A stretch of DNA of 64,000 nucleotides from Pseudomonas mandelii (GCF_900106065.1 NZ_LT629796.1:620001-684000); one strand, 5' to 3'; positions 32,444 through 41,247 are shown, counted from the first letter of the stretch. Program-made: numbers and translations. The notes: generated by a model not told the origin, from the letters alone.

Positions 32444-33676
32444 ATGGACCCGACAACACACACTACAAACACTTTCACCAACTATAGAAAACTGATCTCG
32501 TTGGCGGACCACAGCTGGGACACTGCGGAAGCAGGGAAAGTCGCGGGATTGAACGTCGACATCAGAAGCAGCAACCGCATGGTTGACCAACATGGGCGCG
32601 CCTTTCATCACTTCTGCACCACCTCCTACCTGGGCCTGGATCACCATCCCGATTTGCTCGACGGTGCCATGACCACTTTGTGGGAAACCGGTACCTTGCG
32701 CGTCGCCAACTCGAAAAACCGCTGCAAACTGGCGATCCTGGAGCTGTACGAAACCGAGCTCTCGGCACTGTTCGGCGCCACGTGCCTAAGCACCTTATCG
32801 TGCAGCGCGGCGAGTGCCGGCATCCTGCCGCTGCTGGCCAGTGGCGTATTTACCGAGAACCAGCCACCGGTGATGGTATTTGACCGGTTGGCACACTACT
32901 CGATGAATCACCTCAAAGCCGCCTGCGCCGACGAAACCAAGGTCGTGACCAGTCCGCACAACGACATGGACTTCCTCGAAACGCAGTGCCAGCACCACAA
33001 CAGGGTCGCGTATGTTGCCGACGGCGCGTACAGCATGGGCGGAGTCGCCGACATGGACGGTCTGTTGTACTTGAGGGATCGCTATGGCCTTTTTCTCTAT
33101 CTCGACGACTCCCACGCACTGTCCGCCGTTGGCACTTGCGGGGCCGGTCTGGTACGCCCAAGGTTGCAGGCTCTGGACGATGACGCCTTGATCGTCGCCT
33201 CATTGGCCAAGTCATTTGGCGCCAGCGGCGGGCTGGTGATGCTGGGCAATGAACGGCAGAAAAAGCTGATTCAACGTTATGGCGGCCCCAGCAATTGGTC
33301 GCAAAGTCTGAACAGCGCGGCCATCGGTGCGGGAAGGGCCTCCATCCAGTTGCATCGCACGCCGGCATTCGTCGCGCTACAGGAAAAACTTCAGGCTAAT
33401 ATCCGGCTCTTTGACAGCCTGATACGAACCGCACAACAGGGCAGTAACATGGCCATCCGCTTGATCCACTGCGGTGAAGCGACGCTGGCCAACCGTATTG
33501 CCATCGAATTGGCCAATCTCGGTTTCTTTACCTCGACAGTCTTTTTCCCCGTGGTCGAACAAGGCAAGGCTGCGATCAGAATCACCTTGCGCGCCGACAT
33601 GGAGCCGATGCTGATCCGCCATTTCTGTGAACTCGTCACCGAGCTTTTACCCGCACACACCCGGGACCTCAGCTAG
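32444..33676 (+). CDS. PLP-dependent alpha-oxoamine synthase-like enzyme
   Basis: A 410-residue fold-type I PLP enzyme resembling alpha-oxoamine synthases (BioF, Kbl, serine palmitoyltransferase, CqsA). Visible are SYLGLDHHPD at 61-70, DRLAHYSMNHL near 147, DDSH at 221-224, and SLAKSFGASGG containing the PLP-binding Lys256. Such enzymes condense an amino acid with an acyl-CoA with loss of CO2. There is no bio gene nearby, so BioF function is unlikely. The next gene is an MFS exporter 18 bases on, suggesting a small product that is exported. ATG 32444 is chosen; an open extension upstream crosses the CoA-transferase relic. Confidence 0.8.
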   Translation: MDPTTHTTNTFTNYRKLISLADHSWDTAEAGKVAGLNVDIRSSNRMVDQHGRAFHHFCTTSYLGLDHHPDLLDGAMTTLWETGTLRVANSKNRCKLAILELYETELSALFGATCLSTLSCSAASAGILPLLASGVFTENQPPVMVFDRLAHYSMNHLKAACADETKVVTSPHNDMDFLETQCQHHNRVAYVADGAYSMGGVADMDGLLYLRDRYGLFLYLDDSHALSAVGTCGAGLVRPRLQALDDDALIVASLAKSFGASGGLVMLGNERQKKLIQRYGGPSNWSQSLNSAAIGAGRASIQLHRTPAFVALQEKLQANIRLFDSLIRTAQQGSNMAIRLIHCGEATLANRIAIELANLGFFTSTVFFPVVEQGKAAIRITLRADMEPMLIRHFCELVTELLPAHTRDLS

Positions 33677-33694
33677 AAACCCAAGGAAGACCCC

Positions 33695-34861
33695 ATGAAG
33701 AGCAGCACCACCCTCCTCGTCACCTGCAGCACGGTGTTTCTCGCCCAACTGGGCATGAGCATTTACCTGCCGGCGTTGCCGGACATTGCCCGGGGTCTGT
33801 CAGCCGACGCCTCGCAGGTGTCCTGGGGGTTGGCCGTGTACCTGATCGGCATGGCGCTGCCGATGTTGTTCTGGGGCAGTCTGGGGCAGCGCATTGGCCG
33901 AAAGCCGGTGTTGCTCGCCGCACTCGGTATCTACGGGCTGGGTAACCTTGCCCTGCCCTTGAGCCAGTCGCTTGAAACGTTCCTGTTCTGGCGTCTGGTC
34001 CAGGGGATGGGTGCCAGCGGGATTTCGGTCATGGCGCGGGTATTGATCCGCGACAGTTTCCGCGGTGACCTGCTGGCCAAGGCGTTGTCCTGGCTCTCGA
34101 TTTCGTTTGTAGTGGCGCTGGGGATCGGCCAGTACCTGGGGTCGATCATTCAGGTGGTGCTGGGCTGGCCGGCGATTTTCTATCTGTTGGGTGGCGCGAG
34201 TCTGTTGATGGCGATGGCGGTGGCGCGGGTCACGTTCCCGCTGCTGAACGAGGAGCCTGTTCAGTCGTCCGCCTGGCCGAGTTACTGGCGCATTTTGCGT
34301 GATCGCGCCTTCCTGCTGCCGGCACTCGCCGGCGGCCTCGGTTATGGGGTGATCATTGCGTTCAACACCGCAGCGCCGCTGATTCTGCAAGGCCCCTTCA
34401 ACTGGTCGGCCGTGGAATACGGGCTGTTGGGCTGGCCGATCAGCGCGGCGTATTTCCTAGGGGCTTTGGGGGTCAATGCCTTCGTGCTTCGCACCGGTCA
34501 ACGCTGGCTGATGACGGCGGGCGTGGGCCTGGTATTGGGCGGTAGCGCGGTGATGTTGCTGGGGAGCATCGCGGGCACTTCCGTTGCGCTGCTGCTCTGG
34601 TTGCCATACTGCTTTGCCGTGTTCGGGCAGTCTTTGAACTACCCGATCAGCCTGTCCCTGGCCAACGACGGCTCGCCGGTCGGCGGGGCTTATGCGATGG
34701 CGTTGAGTGGTTTCATCCACCAGCTGATGGCCGCCATCATCGGCGCGATTGCCAGTCTGATCGCGAGCCAGCAAGCATGGCCACTGTCCCTGTTTTGCAC
34801 CTTGCTGGCCTTGGGCGCGATGGTGTGCGTGAGGCTCGCGCCCGGCCGGCAAACCGACTAG
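33695..34861 (+). CDS. MFS transporter, Bcr/CflA-like
   Basis: A 388-residue 12-helix MFS protein. The N-terminal segment ([14 protein letters not shown]) and motif A-like loop ([14 protein letters not shown]) fit the Bcr/CflA drug:H+ antiporter group. It is 18 bases downstream of the alpha-oxoamine-synthase-like gene with an AAGGA-type site, so they form an operon. In context it could export the enzyme's product; this is inference. Its last four bases overlap the end of the convergent iron-alcohol dehydrogenase gene. Confidence 0.88.
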   Translation: MKSSTTLLVTCSTVFLAQLGMSIYLPALPDIARGLSADASQVSWGLAVYLIGMALPMLFWGSLGQRIGRKPVLLAALGIYGLGNLALPLSQSLETFLFWRLVQGMGASGISVMARVLIRDSFRGDLLAKALSWLSISFVVALGIGQYLGSIIQVVLGWPAIFYLLGGASLLMAMAVARVTFPLLNEEPVQSSAWPSYWRILRDRAFLLPALAGGLGYGVIIAFNTAAPLILQGPFNWSAVEYGLLGWPISAAYFLGALGVNAFVLRTGQRWLMTAGVGLVLGGSAVMLLGSIAGTSVALLLWLPYCFAVFGQSLNYPISLSLANDGSPVGGAYAMALSGFIHQLMAAIIGAIASLIASQQAWPLSLFCTLLALGAMVCVRLAPGRQTD

Positions 34862-36006
34862 AACGCGCTGCGGAAAATCTCCTCGATCTGGCGCTGATCC
34901 GCCGCCCGTGGATTAGTCAGGCCGCACGCGTCTTTCAGCGCGTTGGTCGCGAGCGTCGGGATGTCGTTGAGCTTGGCGCCGAGTTCACGCAAACCGGCGG
35001 GAATCTCGATGTCGCTGGACAGGCTGCGGATCGCCGTGATGGCCGCTTGAGCGCCCTCTTCCGGGCTTAAGCCACGGATATCGGCGCCCATCGCGTGGGC
35101 CACATCGGTCAGGCGCGGGGCGCAGACCTGCGCATTGAAACTCTGCACGTGGGGCAGCAGCACCGCGTTGCATACGCCATGCGGCAAGTCATAGAACCCG
35201 CCCAACTGGTGAGCCATGGCGTGGACAAATCCCAGGGAGGCGTTGTTGAACGCCATGCCGGCGAGAAACTGTGCGTAAGCCATGTTTTCCCGTGCCGCCA
35301 TGTCGCTGCCATTGCGCACGGCCAGACGCAGGTTGCTGCTGATCAAGGTGATGGCTTTCAGTGCGCAGGCATCGGTAATCGGATTGGCGGCGGTGGACAC
35401 GTAGGCTTCGATGGCATGAGTCAGCGCGTCCATGCCGGTGGCGGCGGTCAGGCTCTTGGGCATGGCGACCATCAGCGCCGGGTCGTTGACCGACAGCAAC
35501 GGCGTGACGTTACGGTCGACGATGGCCATTTTCACGTGGCGCGATTCGTCGGTGATGATGCAAAAACGGGTCATTTCGCTGGCCGTGCCGGCGGTGGTAT
35601 TGATCGCGATCAGCGGCAATTGCGGTTGGGTCGATCGGTCGACGCCTTCGTAGTCGCGGATCTCCCCGCCGTTGGTCGCGCACAACGCGATGCCCTTGGC
35701 GCAGTCATGGGGCGAACCGCCGCCGAGCGACACCACAAAATCACAGCGACTTTCCTTGAGCAGGCCCAGGCCGCGCTCGACGTTGGCCATGCTCGGATTC
35801 GGTTTGGCGCCGTCGAAGATCACCGAGTCGATGTCCTGCATTGCCAGTTTTTCAGCAATCATCTTCGCCACACCGGCCTTGGCCAGCCCGGCGTCGGTGA
35901 CGATCAGCGCCTTGCGAAAGCCGTATTTGCCAATGGCAACCATGGCTTCGTCCAGGCAGTCATTGCCCATGATGTTAACGGCGGGAATGAAAAACGTGCT
36001 GCTCAT
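34858..36006 (-). CDS. Iron-containing (group III) alcohol dehydrogenase
   Basis: A 382-residue NAD-dependent Fe-type alcohol dehydrogenase of YiaY/FucO type. The nucleotide-binding [11 protein letters not shown] lies near residue 95. The metal-binding Asp/His set is visible in [11 protein letters not shown] (residue 193 onward) and [18 protein letters not shown] (near 260). Substrates of relatives include lactaldehyde, 1,2-propanediol, ethanol and butanol. An Anr/FNR-like site 82-95 bases upstream of the start suggests activation at low oxygen, as for fermentative dehydrogenases. The 3' end overlaps the MFS gene. Confidence 0.9.
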   Translation of the reverse strand: MSSTFFIPAVNIMGNDCLDEAMVAIGKYGFRKALIVTDAGLAKAGVAKMIAEKLAMQDIDSVIFDGAKPNPSMANVERGLGLLKESRCDFVVSLGGGSPHDCAKGIALCATNGGEIRDYEGVDRSTQPQLPLIAINTTAGTASEMTRFCIITDESRHVKMAIVDRNVTPLLSVNDPALMVAMPKSLTAATGMDALTHAIEAYVSTAANPITDACALKAITLISSNLRLAVRNGSDMAARENMAYAQFLAGMAFNNASLGFVHAMAHQLGGFYDLPHGVCNAVLLPHVQSFNAQVCAPRLTDVAHAMGADIRGLSPEEGAQAAITAIRSLSSDIEIPAGLRELGAKLNDIPTLATNALKDACGLTNPRAADQRQIEEIFRSAF

Positions 36007-36087
36007 GAGCGATTCTCCTGGCTAAACCGATCGGTAGTGCCGATCCGGCGGGTGCGCACAGGATCGACGCTTCGGGCAGGCAGTAAC

Positions 36088-36101
36088 TTGATCTGGCTCA
36101 A
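36088..36101. promoter_or_regulatory. Anr/FNR-like box
   Basis: TTGATCTGGCTCAA matches the Anr consensus TTGAT-N4-ATCAA except one position. It lies between the divergent Fe-alcohol dehydrogenase (start 36006) and the DUF4917 gene (start 36161), at a distance compatible with class II activation of the dehydrogenase. I cannot exclude effects on the other gene. Confidence 0.5.
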
Positions 36102-36160
36102 GTCCCGGTCGTGATAAAGTCGCCGCCCATCAGACCTTTTGCTTTGAGACTTTGACCGCA

Positions 36161-37180
36161 ATGACCGATTTCCAGGATGTTGATGCCCAACTTGAAGACT
36201 GGAACGCCTTGCGCGCCACCGCCTCGTTCAGCGGTTTGCTGGTCGGCAACGGTGCCAGCCGTGCGGTGTGGGACGACTTCGGCTACGACTCGCTGTTCGA
36301 AAATGCCCGCACCGTCGAAGAAAAACCCCTGAGCCAGTCCGAGCTGAGCGTGTTCGACGCCATGCAGACCCGCAGTTTCGAACAGGTGCTGAGTGCGCTG
36401 AAAATCACCAGCCGGGTCAACAAGGCCCTGGCCGTCAGCTCCGCGGCGCCGCGTAATCGTTACTACGCGATCAAGGAAGCGCTGATCAACACAGTCCACG
36501 CGGTGCACATCCCGTGGCGGCTTGTGGTCCCGTCGACCCTGGCCGCCATCAGTCAGGAACTGGGCCGCTATCGAACGGTGTTCACCACCAATTACGACTT
36601 GCTCAACTACTGGGCGATCCAGCATCAGCCGGATGCCATCACCGATCTGTTCCAGGGCGCCGAACCGGGTTTTGATTTGAGCGCCACGGCGACCGATAAA
36701 ACCCGTTTGTTGTACCTGCACGGTGGCCTGCACCTGGTGCGCAATCAGGACGGCACGGCGCGCAAGCTGATGTCGACGGAGGGCACATTGCTGGGCAGTT
36801 TCGCCATCAACAACACCATCAAGACGCTGGACGATGTGCCGCTGTTCGTCAACGAAGGGCCGGCGCAGGACAAGCTCAAGACCATTCGCAGCTCGGATTA
36901 TCTGTCGTTTTGCTATGACCAGTTGCTGAGCCATGGTGAGGGGTTATGCCTGTTCGGGCATGCCTTGGGCGAGCAGGACAGCCACATCATCCATGCGTTG
37001 CGCCAGGCGAAACCCAAGGTAGTGGCAATCTCGATTTACCCGCGCAGCAAGGCGTTTATCCAGCATCAGAAGCGGCATTACACGAAGGTGTTTGAGGGAA
37101 CGGGGTCAGAACTGCGGTTTTTTGATTCGAAGACCCATGCGCTCGGCAGCCCGAAGCTCACAGTTCCCGTCGAGGTCTGA
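36161..37180 (+). CDS. DUF4917 protein with SIR2-like motifs
   Basis: A 339-residue cytoplasmic protein of the DUF4917 type. The motif pattern resembles SIR2-like NAD-binding domains: glycine-rich loop LLVGNGAS at residues 26-33, FTTNYDLL at 141-148 (Asn144, Asp146), YLHGG at 185-189 (His187), and a terminal LFGHALGEQDSHI at 264-276, like the GYSxxD motif. In SIR2-like antiphage effectors the Asn and His are catalytic for NAD cleavage. Hence an NADase or NAD-binding role is possible, but not established for DUF4917. Start ATG 36161 replaces an upstream TTG (36152). A stand-alone gene flanked by a REPIN. Confidence 0.7.
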   Translation: MTDFQDVDAQLEDWNALRATASFSGLLVGNGASRAVWDDFGYDSLFENARTVEEKPLSQSELSVFDAMQTRSFEQVLSALKITSRVNKALAVSSAAPRNRYYAIKEALINTVHAVHIPWRLVVPSTLAAISQELGRYRTVFTTNYDLLNYWAIQHQPDAITDLFQGAEPGFDLSATATDKTRLLYLHGGLHLVRNQDGTARKLMSTEGTLLGSFAINNTIKTLDDVPLFVNEGPAQDKLKTIRSSDYLSFCYDQLLSHGEGLCLFGHALGEQDSHIIHALRQAKPKVVAISIYPRSKAFIQHQKRHYTKVFEGTGSELRFFDSKTHALGSPKLTVPVEV

Positions 37181-37194
37181 AGCGAACACCGAAC

Positions 37195-37315
37195 CTGTGG
37201 CGAGGGAGCTTGCTCCCGCTGGGCTGCGAAGCGGCCCCTGCATTCTTTCAGAGAAAACGCATTGTCAGGTTTTACGACCGCTTCGCAGCCGAGCGGGAGC
37301 AAGCTCCCTCGCCAC
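37195..37315. repeat. REPIN, 'gtggcgagggagcttgctcccg' class
   Basis: Left arm CTGTGGCGAGGGAGCTTGCT (37195), right arm CAAGCTCCCTCGCCACA ending at 37315, with a longer 70-base spacer. It lies between the 3' ends of DUF4917 (plus strand) and the XRE-cupin gene (minus strand). Confidence 0.92.
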
Positions 37316-37330
37316 AACAGCACCGCAACT

Positions 37331-37873
37331 TCATTCCTCAGCGCTATGCACCACCACCAGCAACTGCGCCTGAGCCTCCCCCACTGAGCGAATCCGGTGC
37401 GGTTTCTGCGCATTGAAGTGCAGCGCATCCCCGCGATTGAGCAGCACGCGCTCGTTCATGAAGTCCACTTCCACCTGCCCTTCGTGGACGAACAGAAACT
37501 CTTCCCCCACGTGTTCCTTGAAGGTTTTATCCGCGAATTCTGTCGGCGGATAAATCATGAACGGCAGCAGGCTGCGCTCGCTGACCTGGTGGGCCAGCAC
37601 CGCGTAGCCGGGGCTTTCATCGTTGGCCGCCAGGGACTGGCGCTCGTCGCTGCGCACCAGGCTGTAGCTGTCGAGGCTGATGTTGTCTTCGGAGAACAAC
37701 TCCTCGACCTTCACGTTCAGCGCCTTGGCCAGTTTCAGGGCAGCCGCGATCGACGGCGTATTCAGCCCGCGCTCGACTTTCGACAGATAGCTCTTGGTCA
37801 TGCCGGATTTTTCGGCCAGGGCCTCCAGCGTCACGCCAAGTTTTTTTCTAAGTAATTTCAAACGGATAGACAT
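37331..37873 (-). CDS. XRE-cupin transcriptional regulator
   Basis: A 180-residue regulator with an N-terminal XRE helix-turn-helix (residues 5-60, TLEALAEKSGMTKSYLSKVE) and a C-terminal cupin_2 domain (about 105-178, EEFLFVHEGQVEVDF, HFNAQKPHRI). The cupin probably binds the small molecule that controls DNA binding. It is divergent from the aldolase gene. The 108-base intergenic region holds a perfect palindrome at 37920-37934 that is a good candidate for its operator, so it likely regulates itself and the aldolase-DHDPS operon. Confidence 0.9.
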   Translation of the reverse strand: MSIRLKLLRKKLGVTLEALAEKSGMTKSYLSKVERGLNTPSIAAALKLAKALNVKVEELFSEDNISLDSYSLVRSDERQSLAANDESPGYAVLAHQVSERSLLPFMIYPPTEFADKTFKEHVGEEFLFVHEGQVEVDFMNERVLLNRGDALHFNAQKPHRIRSVGEAQAQLLVVVHSAEE

Positions 37874-37919
37874 GAAGAACGATTAATCCATCAAGGAGGC
37901 GACGATTTGCCCTTGCCTA

Positions 37920-37953
37920 TGACACAAAGTGTCATATAGCCTCTGCTGTGTCA
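37920..37953. promoter_or_regulatory. Probable operator of the XRE-cupin regulator
   Basis: TGACACAAAGTGTCA (37920-37934) is a perfect palindrome with TGACAC half-sites and a three-base centre. A further half-site TGTGTCA lies at 37947-37953. It sits in the divergent promoter region of the XRE-cupin gene and the aldolase gene. Confidence 0.65.
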
Positions 37954-37981
37954 TTTGCATGAACCACCCAAGGACACCGAG

Positions 37982-38764
37982 ATGGCCAAGACCTTAGCAT
38001 TACCCAAAGAGCAATTGGTCAAGCAAGCGTTGACCCAGATGCAAAACACCCTGGCGGATAATACGTGGACCGACCGGCAAAAGCTGGCCCTGACCTGCCG
38101 GATTCTATTTGAAAATGGTCACGACTCCGGCCTGGCCGGGCAAATCACCGCCCGTGGCCCTCAGCCTGGCACCTATTACACTCAACAACTGGGCCTGGGT
38201 TTTGACGAGATCACCGCGAGCAATCTGCTGCTGGTCAACGAAGACCTGGAAGTGCTCGAAGGCCACGGCATGCCCAACCCGGCCAACCGTTTCCACAGTT
38301 GGGTGTACCGCGCCCGGCCCGACGTGAACTGCATCATTCACACGCACCCGACCCACGTCGCGGCGCTGTCGATGCTCGAAGTGCCGCTGCAGATTTCCCA
38401 CATGGACCTGTGCCCGCTCTACGACGATTGCGCGTTTCTAGAAGGCTGGCCGGGCGTACCGGTGGGCAACGAAGAAGGTGATTTGATCGCCGGTGCACTG
38501 GGCGACAAACGGGCCATCCTGCTGTCGCACCACGGCCAGTTGTCCACCGGCACGACCATCGAAGAAGCCTGTGTCATTGCTCAGCTGATCGAGCGTGCCG
38601 CAAAGCTGCAACTGCTGGCGATGAGTGCCGGGACCATCAAACCGATCCTGCCGGACCTGGGCCGCGAAGCCCATGACTGGATCTCGAAACCCAAGCGCCA
38701 CGGCGCCGCGTTCAACTACTACGCCCGGCAGCACCTGCGTCAACACGCCGATTGCCTGAACTGA
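37982..38764 (+). CDS. Class II aldolase/adducin family protein
   Basis: A 260-residue class II aldolase. Metal-binding His residues appear in the motifs IHTHPTH (near residue 118) and LSHHGQLSTG (near residue 181), as in L-fuculose-phosphate aldolase-type enzymes and 3-oxo-tetronate-phosphate decarboxylases. Start ATG 37982 has AAGGA upstream; an earlier in-frame ATG (37955) is less likely. It is followed by a DHDPS-family gene 29 bases later, so the pair may degrade a hydroxylated or sugar-acid compound. The substrate is unknown. Probably controlled by the divergent XRE-cupin regulator. Confidence 0.87.
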   Translation: MAKTLALPKEQLVKQALTQMQNTLADNTWTDRQKLALTCRILFENGHDSGLAGQITARGPQPGTYYTQQLGLGFDEITASNLLLVNEDLEVLEGHGMPNPANRFHSWVYRARPDVNCIIHTHPTHVAALSMLEVPLQISHMDLCPLYDDCAFLEGWPGVPVGNEEGDLIAGALGDKRAILLSHHGQLSTGTTIEEACVIAQLIERAAKLQLLAMSAGTIKPILPDLGREAHDWISKPKRHGAAFNYYARQHLRQHADCLN

Positions 38765-38793
38765 ACCCACCCATTTCATGAAGGAGACACGAC

Positions 38794-39681
38794 ATGTCGA
38801 CCCCCGCCATTCACGGCATCATCGGCTACACCATCACCCCATTCACCGCCAATGGCGAAGGCGTCGATCTCGACGCACTCGGGCGTTCCATCGACCGCTT
38901 GATCGACGGCGGCGTCCATTCCATCGCGCCACTGGGCAGCACCGGCGAAGGCGCTTACCTGAGCGATGCGGAGTGGGATCAGGTCAGCGAATTCAGCATC
39001 AAGCATGTGGCCAGGCGCGTGCCGACCATCGTCAGCGTGTCCGACCTGACCACCGCCAAAGCCGTGCGCCGCGCCCGTTTCGCCGAAGCCCATGGCGCCG
39101 ATGTGGTGATGGTGCTGCCGACGTCCTACTGGAAACTCAGCGAAGCGGAAATCCTCGCCCACTACCGCGCCATCGGCGACAGCATCGGCGTCCCGGTCAT
39201 GCTCTATAACAACCCGGCCACCAGCGGCACCGACATGTCGGTGGACCTGATCCTGCGGATCGTCAACGCCGTGGAGAACGTGACCATGGTCAAGGAGAGC
39301 ACCGGCGACATCCAGCGCATGCACAAGCTGCAACTGCTCGGCGAAGGCCGGGTGCCGTTCTACAACGGCTGCAACCCGCTGGCGCTGGAAGCGTTCGCGG
39401 CGGGTGCGAAAGGTTGGTGCACAGCGGCGCCGAACCTGATTCCGCAGCTCAATCTGGATCTGTATGACGCAGTTCTGGCGAACGACCTGGGCAAGGCGCG
39501 TGAACTGTTCTATCGCCAGTTGCCGCTGCTGGACTTCATCCTCAAGGGTGGCTTGCCGGCGACGATCAAGGCGGGGCTGCGTGCGACCGGGCTGGAAGTG
39601 GGCGATCCGCGGTTGCCGGTGTTTCCACTCGGCGAGGCCGGGATCAGCCAGTTGCAAGACTTGCTGAAAGCCTTGCGCTGA
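38794..39681 (+). CDS. Dihydrodipicolinate synthase/N-acetylneuraminate lyase family protein
   Basis: A 295-residue TIM-barrel class I aldolase of the DapA/NanA superfamily. Schiff-base Lys167 (MVKESTGD) and Tyr138 (MLYNNPATSG) are present, as is GSTGEGAYL near residue 48. It is not likely the housekeeping dapA, because it is linked to a class II aldolase and an XRE-cupin regulator. Members of this superfamily act on 2-oxo acids such as KDG or 4-hydroxy-2-oxoglutarate. The GAAGGAG-type site precedes the ATG. A REPIN follows the gene. Confidence 0.88.
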   Translation: MSTPAIHGIIGYTITPFTANGEGVDLDALGRSIDRLIDGGVHSIAPLGSTGEGAYLSDAEWDQVSEFSIKHVARRVPTIVSVSDLTTAKAVRRARFAEAHGADVVMVLPTSYWKLSEAEILAHYRAIGDSIGVPVMLYNNPATSGTDMSVDLILRIVNAVENVTMVKESTGDIQRMHKLQLLGEGRVPFYNGCNPLALEAFAAGAKGWCTAAPNLIPQLNLDLYDAVLANDLGKARELFYRQLPLLDFILKGGLPATIKAGLRATGLEVGDPRLPVFPLGEAGISQLQDLLKALR

Positions 39682-39704
39682 TCTAAAGCCGCACACAAAA
39701 CCCA

Positions 39705-39795
39705 TGTGGGAGTGAGCCTGTTCGCGATGGCGGACTGACATTCAACATCTTCGTCGAATGTTAAGCCGCTATCGCGAGCAGGTTCGCTCCTACGG
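39705..39795. repeat. REPIN, 'gtgggagcgagcctgctcgcga' class, slightly degenerate
   Basis: Left arm TGTGGGAGTGAGCCTGTTCG (39705), right arm ATCGCGAGCAGGTTCGCTCC ending near 39792. It separates the DHDPS-family gene from the YegP-type gene. Confidence 0.88.
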
Positions 39796-39825
39796 GGGGA
39801 ATTGTGTTGGTCCTGAAGGGAGCGA

Positions 39826-40170
39826 TCAAAGCACCGGCAAGGTCTTGTCCTTGATCACGGTGGTCGGCCCGTTGGCCTTGACGCTGGCGATGCCTTTATC
39901 CATCGCACCAGCGGAAGAGTAGGTCTCGCTGCTGCCGATGATCTCGTGGTTACCGGCCTTGAGATTGAAGTAAGGATGGCCATCCTTGGTGGTTTTCTTT
40001 TCGTAGCGCTCATCCAGCGGGCTGTTCTTCTGCACCGAAGCAATGCCGTTGTCGGCAGCACCGCGAGTGGTGTACAGCTCGCTGGTCAGAATGGTTTCGG
40101 CGTTGGCGGCTTTCAGTACAAACTTGAACTGACCGTTGCTGCTTTTGCTCACTTCGTACCATCCGGACAT
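39826..40170 (-). CDS. YegP family protein with two DUF1508 repeats
   Basis: A 114-residue protein made of two tandem DUF1508 modules (SGWYEVSKSSNGQFKFVLKA, then YEKKTTKDGHPYFNLKAGNH), matching E. coli YegP. Each module has the GxFxFxLKAxNxExIxxSExY pattern. The cellular role is not established; some relatives are linked to stress or glycan binding. A single-gene unit between two REPINs, preceded by AGGAG on the coding strand. Confidence 0.92.
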   Translation of the reverse strand: MSGWYEVSKSSNGQFKFVLKAANAETILTSELYTTRGAADNGIASVQKNSPLDERYEKKTTKDGHPYFNLKAGNHEIIGSSETYSSAGAMDKGIASVKANGPTTVIKDKTLPVL

Positions 40171-40247
40171 GCTCTTTCTCCTTGGCGATTGAGTGGTCTC
40201 GCGCTTCAGAGTAAAGACCAGCCCGGGACATCTGTCGCCTGTAACAC

Positions 40248-40319
40248 CGCCATCGCGAGCAGGCTCGCTTCCACATTGGAATGCGTTCCCCCGTGGGAGC
40301 GAGCCTGCTCGCGATGGGG
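40248..40319. repeat. REP pair in outward orientation
   Basis: Here the two arms are arranged the other way round: CATCGCGAGCAGGCTCGCTT (40250) comes first and GTGGGAGCGAGCCTGCTCGC (40293) second, with an 18-base spacer. It may be two neighbouring REP halves rather than a standard REPIN. Confidence 0.85.
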
Positions 40320-40345
40320 CCGGTAAGGCCAGCGCAAAACCAACC

Positions 40346-40651
40346 CTATTTCACCACCGCCCGCACCACCGACAACTCCGGCGCCTGTACCCGTCGCTGA
40401 CTCAGATACCGCGTACAACTCACCCGCAAGAACGAGGCGAAATTCACCACTTCGCCGCGGTAGTCCATCACCTCTTCATACAGCTTGGCGATCAACTGGT
40501 TGGTGGTCATGCCGTCGACCTCGGCGATTTCGCTGAGGATGTCCCAGAACTGATTCTCCAGGCGCAGGGTGGTGACCACCCCGCAGATGCGCAGCGAGCG
40601 GGAGCGCGATTCGTAGAGAATCGGATCAGCTTTGACGTACAGCTCGCACAT
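40346..40651 (-). CDS. Ribbon-helix-helix domain protein
   Basis: A 101-residue protein with an aryl-sulfate-sulfotransferase-associated-type RHH domain (PF13467-like): SRSLRICGVVTTLRLENQFWDILSEIAE is typical of this group, with strand RICGVVTTLRLE followed by two helices. DNA binding or protein-partner binding is plausible but unproven. The start MCELYVKADP at 40651 is preferred; an open region to 40894 lies within the DJ-1/PfpI gene and is not coding. It begins 14 bases after that gene, so the two are co-transcribed. Confidence 0.8.
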   Translation of the reverse strand: MCELYVKADPILYESRSRSLRICGVVTTLRLENQFWDILSEIAEVDGMTTNQLIAKLYEEVMDYRGEVVNFASFLRVSCTRYLSQRRVQAPELSVVRAVVK

Positions 40652-40665
40652 GGAAAAGCCCCTCG

Positions 40666-41247
40666 TTACAGCGTGATTTTGGTGCCCAGCAACCCAAGGA
40701 AACCGGCGAGCCAGCTTGGGTGCGCCGGCCAGGCGGGCGCAGTGGCCAGATTGCCTTGTACGTGGCCTTCCGTCACCGGAATATCGATAAACGTACCGCC
40801 CGCCAGACGCACTTCCGGCGCGCACGCCGGGTAAGCGCTGCACTCGCGACCTTCGAGAATCCCCGCTGCCGCCAGCAATTGGGCACCGTGACACACGGCA
40901 GCGATCGGTTTGCCGGCCTTGTCGAATGCGCGCACCAGCTCCAGGACTTTTTCGTTCAGGCGCAGGTATTCCGGCGCACGACCGCCGGGGATCAGCAGCG
41001 CGTCGTAGTCGGATTCAGCGACTTTGGCGAAATCGAAGTTCAGGGCAAACAAGTGACCGGGTTTTTCGCTGTAGGTCTGGTCGCCTTCGAAGTCGTGAAT
41101 CGCCGTGCGCACAGTCTGGCCCTCGGATTTGTCCGGGCACACGGCGTGCACCGTGTGGCCGACCATCAGCAGCGCCTGGAAAGGCACCATCACTTCGTAG
41201 TCTTCGACGTAATCGCCGACCAGCATCAGAATTTTCTTGGCAGCCAT
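40666..41247 (-). CDS. DJ-1/PfpI family protein
   Basis: A 193-residue DJ-1/PfpI (class I glutamine amidotransferase-like) protein with the nucleophile elbow AVCHGAQLL (Cys near residue 118) and an N-terminal [16 protein letters not shown]. Family members are proteases, glyoxalases, deglycases or chaperones; the activity here cannot be assigned. Translation start at 41247 follows a GGAG site. The RHH protein gene is immediately downstream and may be functionally linked. Confidence 0.9.
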   Translation of the reverse strand: MAAKKILMLVGDYVEDYEVMVPFQALLMVGHTVHAVCPDKSEGQTVRTAIHDFEGDQTYSEKPGHLFALNFDFAKVAESDYDALLIPGGRAPEYLRLNEKVLELVRAFDKAGKPIAAVCHGAQLLAAAGILEGRECSAYPACAPEVRLAGGTFIDIPVTEGHVQGNLATAPAWPAHPSWLAGFLGLLGTKITL

